Assembly: GCA_036826475.1 (NCBI GenBank)
Contig: DAISWG010000034.1
Location: 1 to 40,031, forward strand
Source of the DNA: Miltoncostaea sp036826475
Lineage (GTDB): Bacteria > Actinomycetota > Thermoleophilia > Miltoncostaeales > Miltoncostaeaceae
Reading direction: 5' to 3'
Length of the DNA: 40,031 bases
Under the pieces are notes generated by a model. That model made no database searches, had not been told where the DNA came from, and saw only the letters and a program-made list of their open reading frames with translations. Position 1 is the stretch's first letter, and each line of letters opens with the position of its first letter. Position numbers and translations under genes: made by a program. Of this stretch, positions 38,506 to 40,031 are shown in pieces.

Positions 38506-39324
38506 TTGTCCTGGTTCGAGGCGATCGTGCTCGGCATCGCGCAGGGGCTCACCGAGTTCCTGCCGATCTCCAGCACCGCACACCTGCGCATCGTGCCCGC
38601 CTTCGCCGGCTGGGAGGATCCCGGTGCGCTCTTCACGGCCGTCATCCAGCTGGGGACGATGGTCGCGGTCGTCATCTACTTCTGGCGCGACCTGGTGCGC
38701 ATCGTCCGGACGTGGCTGGCGAGTCTGCGGCGGCCGGAGCTACGCGGTGAGCTCGACGCCCGCATGGGCTGGTACGTCATCATCGCGACCATCCCGATCG
38801 GGGTGTTCGGCCTGGCGTTCAACGACCAGATCGAGAACGGGGCCCGCAACCTCTACCTCATCGGCACCGTGCTGATCGTGCTCGGTCTGGTCCTCGCCGT
38901 GGCCGACCGGGTGGGCGCCCGCGTCCGCGACGTCGATGACGTGAACCGCGGCGACGCGATCTGGGTGGGCATCGCCCAGGCGCTGGCGCTGATCCCCGGG
39001 ACGTCGCGGTCGGGCGCGACCATCACCGCCGGCCTGTTCCTGGGGCTCAAGCGCGAGGCCGCCGCCCGCTTCTCGTTCCTGCTGTCGATCCCGGCGATCG
39101 TGCTGTCGGGCCTGTACGGCCTGACCGAGCTGCTGACGGGCGACGACAACGTCAGCTTCGGGGCGCTGGCCCTCGCGACGGTCGTGGCCTTCGTGTTCGG
39201 CTACGTGGCCATCGCGTTCCTGCTGCGGTGGCTGACCAGCCACTCGATGATGATCTTCGTGATCTACCGGCTGGTGCTCGGGGTGATCGTCCTGGCCCTC
39301 GCGGCCTCCGGCACGATCAGCTGA
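38506..39324 (+). CDS. uppP: Undecaprenyl-diphosphatase (UppP/BacA)
   Basis: A 272-aa membrane enzyme that dephosphorylates undecaprenyl pyrophosphate to recycle the lipid carrier for peptidoglycan; it also confers bacitracin tolerance when abundant. Motif 1 is GIAQGLTEFLPISSTAHLR, with the catalytic Glu, and motif 2 is IPGTSRSGATITAGLFLGL, with the Ser/Arg pair. About eight TM helices are visible. The TTG start at 38506 is supported by the protein opening MSWFEAIVLGI and by TAAGGT 9 nt upstream. Confidence 0.94.
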   Translation: MSWFEAIVLGIAQGLTEFLPISSTAHLRIVPAFAGWEDPGALFTAVIQLGTMVAVVIYFWRDLVRIVRTWLASLRRPELRGELDARMGWYVIIATIPIGVFGLAFNDQIENGARNLYLIGTVLIVLGLVLAVADRVGARVRDVDDVNRGDAIWVGIAQALALIPGTSRSGATITAGLFLGLKREAAARFSFLLSIPAIVLSGLYGLTELLTGDDNVSFGALALATVVAFVFGYVAIAFLLRWLTSHSMMIFVIYRLVLGVIVLALAASGTIS

Positions 39325-39327
39325 GGC

Positions 39328-39660
39328 TCAGCCGGGGGGCCGCTCCAGCACGTCGAACTCGCCCAGGAGGTCGACGAGCTCGAGGACGCGCCGGACCGCC
39401 TCGGACGGGCGCGCGATCGCGAAGCCGCGGCCGGCGTCCCGGCAGTGCTGACGGGCCTCGAGCAGGGACCGCAGCCCCGAGCTGTCCATGAAACCCACCG
39501 ATCCGAGGTCGATCACCACGGGGGTGTCGCCCGGTCCCGGCAGGGCCTCCAGCAGGCGCGGCGCCCCCACCAGGTCGAGCTCGCCCTCGGCGACGACGAC
39601 GACCGAGCCGGGACGCTGCTCCGCACGGGCACGGAAGTTGGCGGCGCTCGCCTCGCTCAT
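39328..39660 (-). CDS. STAS-domain anti-sigma factor antagonist
   Basis: A 110-aa SpoIIAA/RsbV-like protein. The strand VVVVAEGELDLVGAPRLLEAL and the phosphorylation loop VIDLGSVGFMDSSGLRSLLEA, with DSSG carrying the regulatory Ser, are diagnostic. Such proteins bind and inactivate anti-sigma kinases so that a SigB/SigF-type sigma factor is freed. The ATG at 39660 is 8 nt after TAGCCT (39669-39674). It is divergent from a sigma factor gene of that class at 39742, which is very likely the one it controls; the anti-sigma kinase is not in the window. Confidence 0.92.
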   Translation of the reverse strand: MSEASAANFRARAEQRPGSVVVVAEGELDLVGAPRLLEALPGPGDTPVVIDLGSVGFMDSSGLRSLLEARQHCRDAGRGFAIARPSEAVRRVLELVDLLGEFDVLERPPG

Positions 39661-39741
39661 CCCCGCCGAGGCTAGCAGGGGGGCGGCGCCCGCATCCCCC
39701 GGCGCGCGGCGTTTGCCCGCGTCCGGGGTCGGGCATAGTGC

Positions 39742-40031
39742 GTGGTGGTCCCGAAGTCCGTCCGCGAGGTCGTGCCCCTGACGCCCGGTCGTACACTCGA
39801 CGCCGCCGAACGCGAGCGTCTCATCGTCGAGCACCTGCCGCTGGTCCGCGGGCTCGCGCGCCGCTACGCCGACCGCGGCGAGCCCCTCGACGACCTGGTG
39901 CAGGTGGGGACGATCGGGCTCATCAAGGCGATCGACCGCTTCGAGCCGGAGCGGGGCTTCAAGCTCGCCAGCTTCGCGACGCCGACGATCCTCGGCGAGA
40001 TCCGCCGCCACTTCCGCGACCGCTCGTGGAC
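39742..40031 (+). CDS. SigB/SigF/SigG-type sigma factor, 3' end cut by the window
   Basis: The first 96 codons of a sigma-70 family protein. From GTG 39742: a short head, then LDAAERERLIVEHLPLVRGL (region 1.2/2.1), ARRYADRGEPLDDLVQVGTIGLIKAIDRFEPERG (region 2.2-2.3) and FKLASFATPTILGEIRRHFRDRSW (region 2.4), the pattern of general-stress and sporulation-type sigma factors. Other in-frame starts are GTG 39745 and GTG 39772; a CATAGT box is at 39734-39739. The rest lies beyond the window. Confidence 0.92.
   Translation, partial: MVVPKSVREVVPLTPGRTLDAAERERLIVEHLPLVRGLARRYADRGEPLDDLVQVGTIGLIKAIDRFEPERGFKLASFATPTILGEIRRHFRDRSW

Noticed and set aside
35923..38583. 886-codon minus-strand frame opposite the subtilase gene
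   Set aside because: It is the antisense shadow of an intact protease with all catalytic motifs.

Overview
The window is about 40 kb of very GC-rich (roughly three quarters G+C), gene-dense DNA from what looks like a high-GC actinobacterium. The evidence is a SigB/SigF-type sigma factor with an anti-anti-sigma partner, a group 42-type ECF sigma factor with its DGPF partner, GTG/TTG starts, and many genes that seem to be transcribed leaderless (a TANNNT box 6-8 nt before the start codon). The lineage may be outside the classical Streptomyces/Mycobacterium clade, possibly Thermoleophilia-like. That is an inference from gene style only. No phage, insertion sequence, CRISPR array or integron was seen. 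One tRNA (Ala, TGC) is present. No stretch over 300 nt lacks a gene. The window begins in a G16/C17 inverted homopolymer that may be an assembly problem, and it ends inside a sigma-factor gene.

Layout. 1-5.2 kb: the end of a subtilisin-inhibitor-like protein, a HAD phosphatase, a CHASE-PAS-GGDEF-HD-GYP c-di-GMP enzyme overlapped by a proline-repeat membrane protein, and a class I glutamine amidotransferase. 5.2-8.5 kb: a J-domain protein, a 48-aa membrane peptide, an HNH nuclease, a helical unknown and a tandem HD-GYP protein. 8.3-10.3 kb: a three-gene, stop/start-overlapping operon made of a small membrane protein ending in a flavinylation-like motif, ApbE and a bis-heme ferric-reductase-like protein. 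10.4-16.7 kb: housekeeping genes (family II pyrophosphatase, cation/H+ antiporter, nitroreductase, pterin dehydratase, and pabB-pabA for folate). 16.7-20.2 kb: a secreted choice-of-anchor I protein with a Pho-box-like promoter, then a second ferric-reductase-like operon with three small exported proteins. This operon is divergent from an OmpR/HisKA two-component system (20.4-22.5 kb).

22.5-29.3 kb: an ankyrin protein, the DGPF/ECF42 pair with a plausible autoregulated promoter, an alpha/beta hydrolase with a membrane tail, a PPOX gene remnant, YbaK, an FAD oxidoreductase and a MOSC protein. 29.3-32.8 kb: an MFS exporter, a LysR regulator and a DUF4386 membrane protein. A 38-bp box is duplicated (34 of 38 identical) upstream of the MFS/LysR pair and of the DUF4386 gene, which suggests a small local regulon. 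32.8-36.1 kb: tRNA-Ala, a small conserved-looking protein, a TIGR01777 epimerase, a degenerate GGDEF protein, an aldo/keto reductase and a zinc-ribbon-PAS protein. 36.2-40 kb: a secreted subtilase, UppP, and a divergent STAS antagonist/sigma factor pair.

The most interesting content is the two split redox operons. Both encode ferric-reductase-like proteins with H-X13-H and H-X12-H heme ligands and no flavin/NAD domain. One is coupled to ApbE and to a tiny protein whose last seven residues (DATSGAS) fit the ApbE target motif. The other lies beside a two-component system and encodes acidic proteins with a shared RGRGRGGDDD tail. Together they suggest a minimal extracytosolic flavin/heme electron-transfer route.
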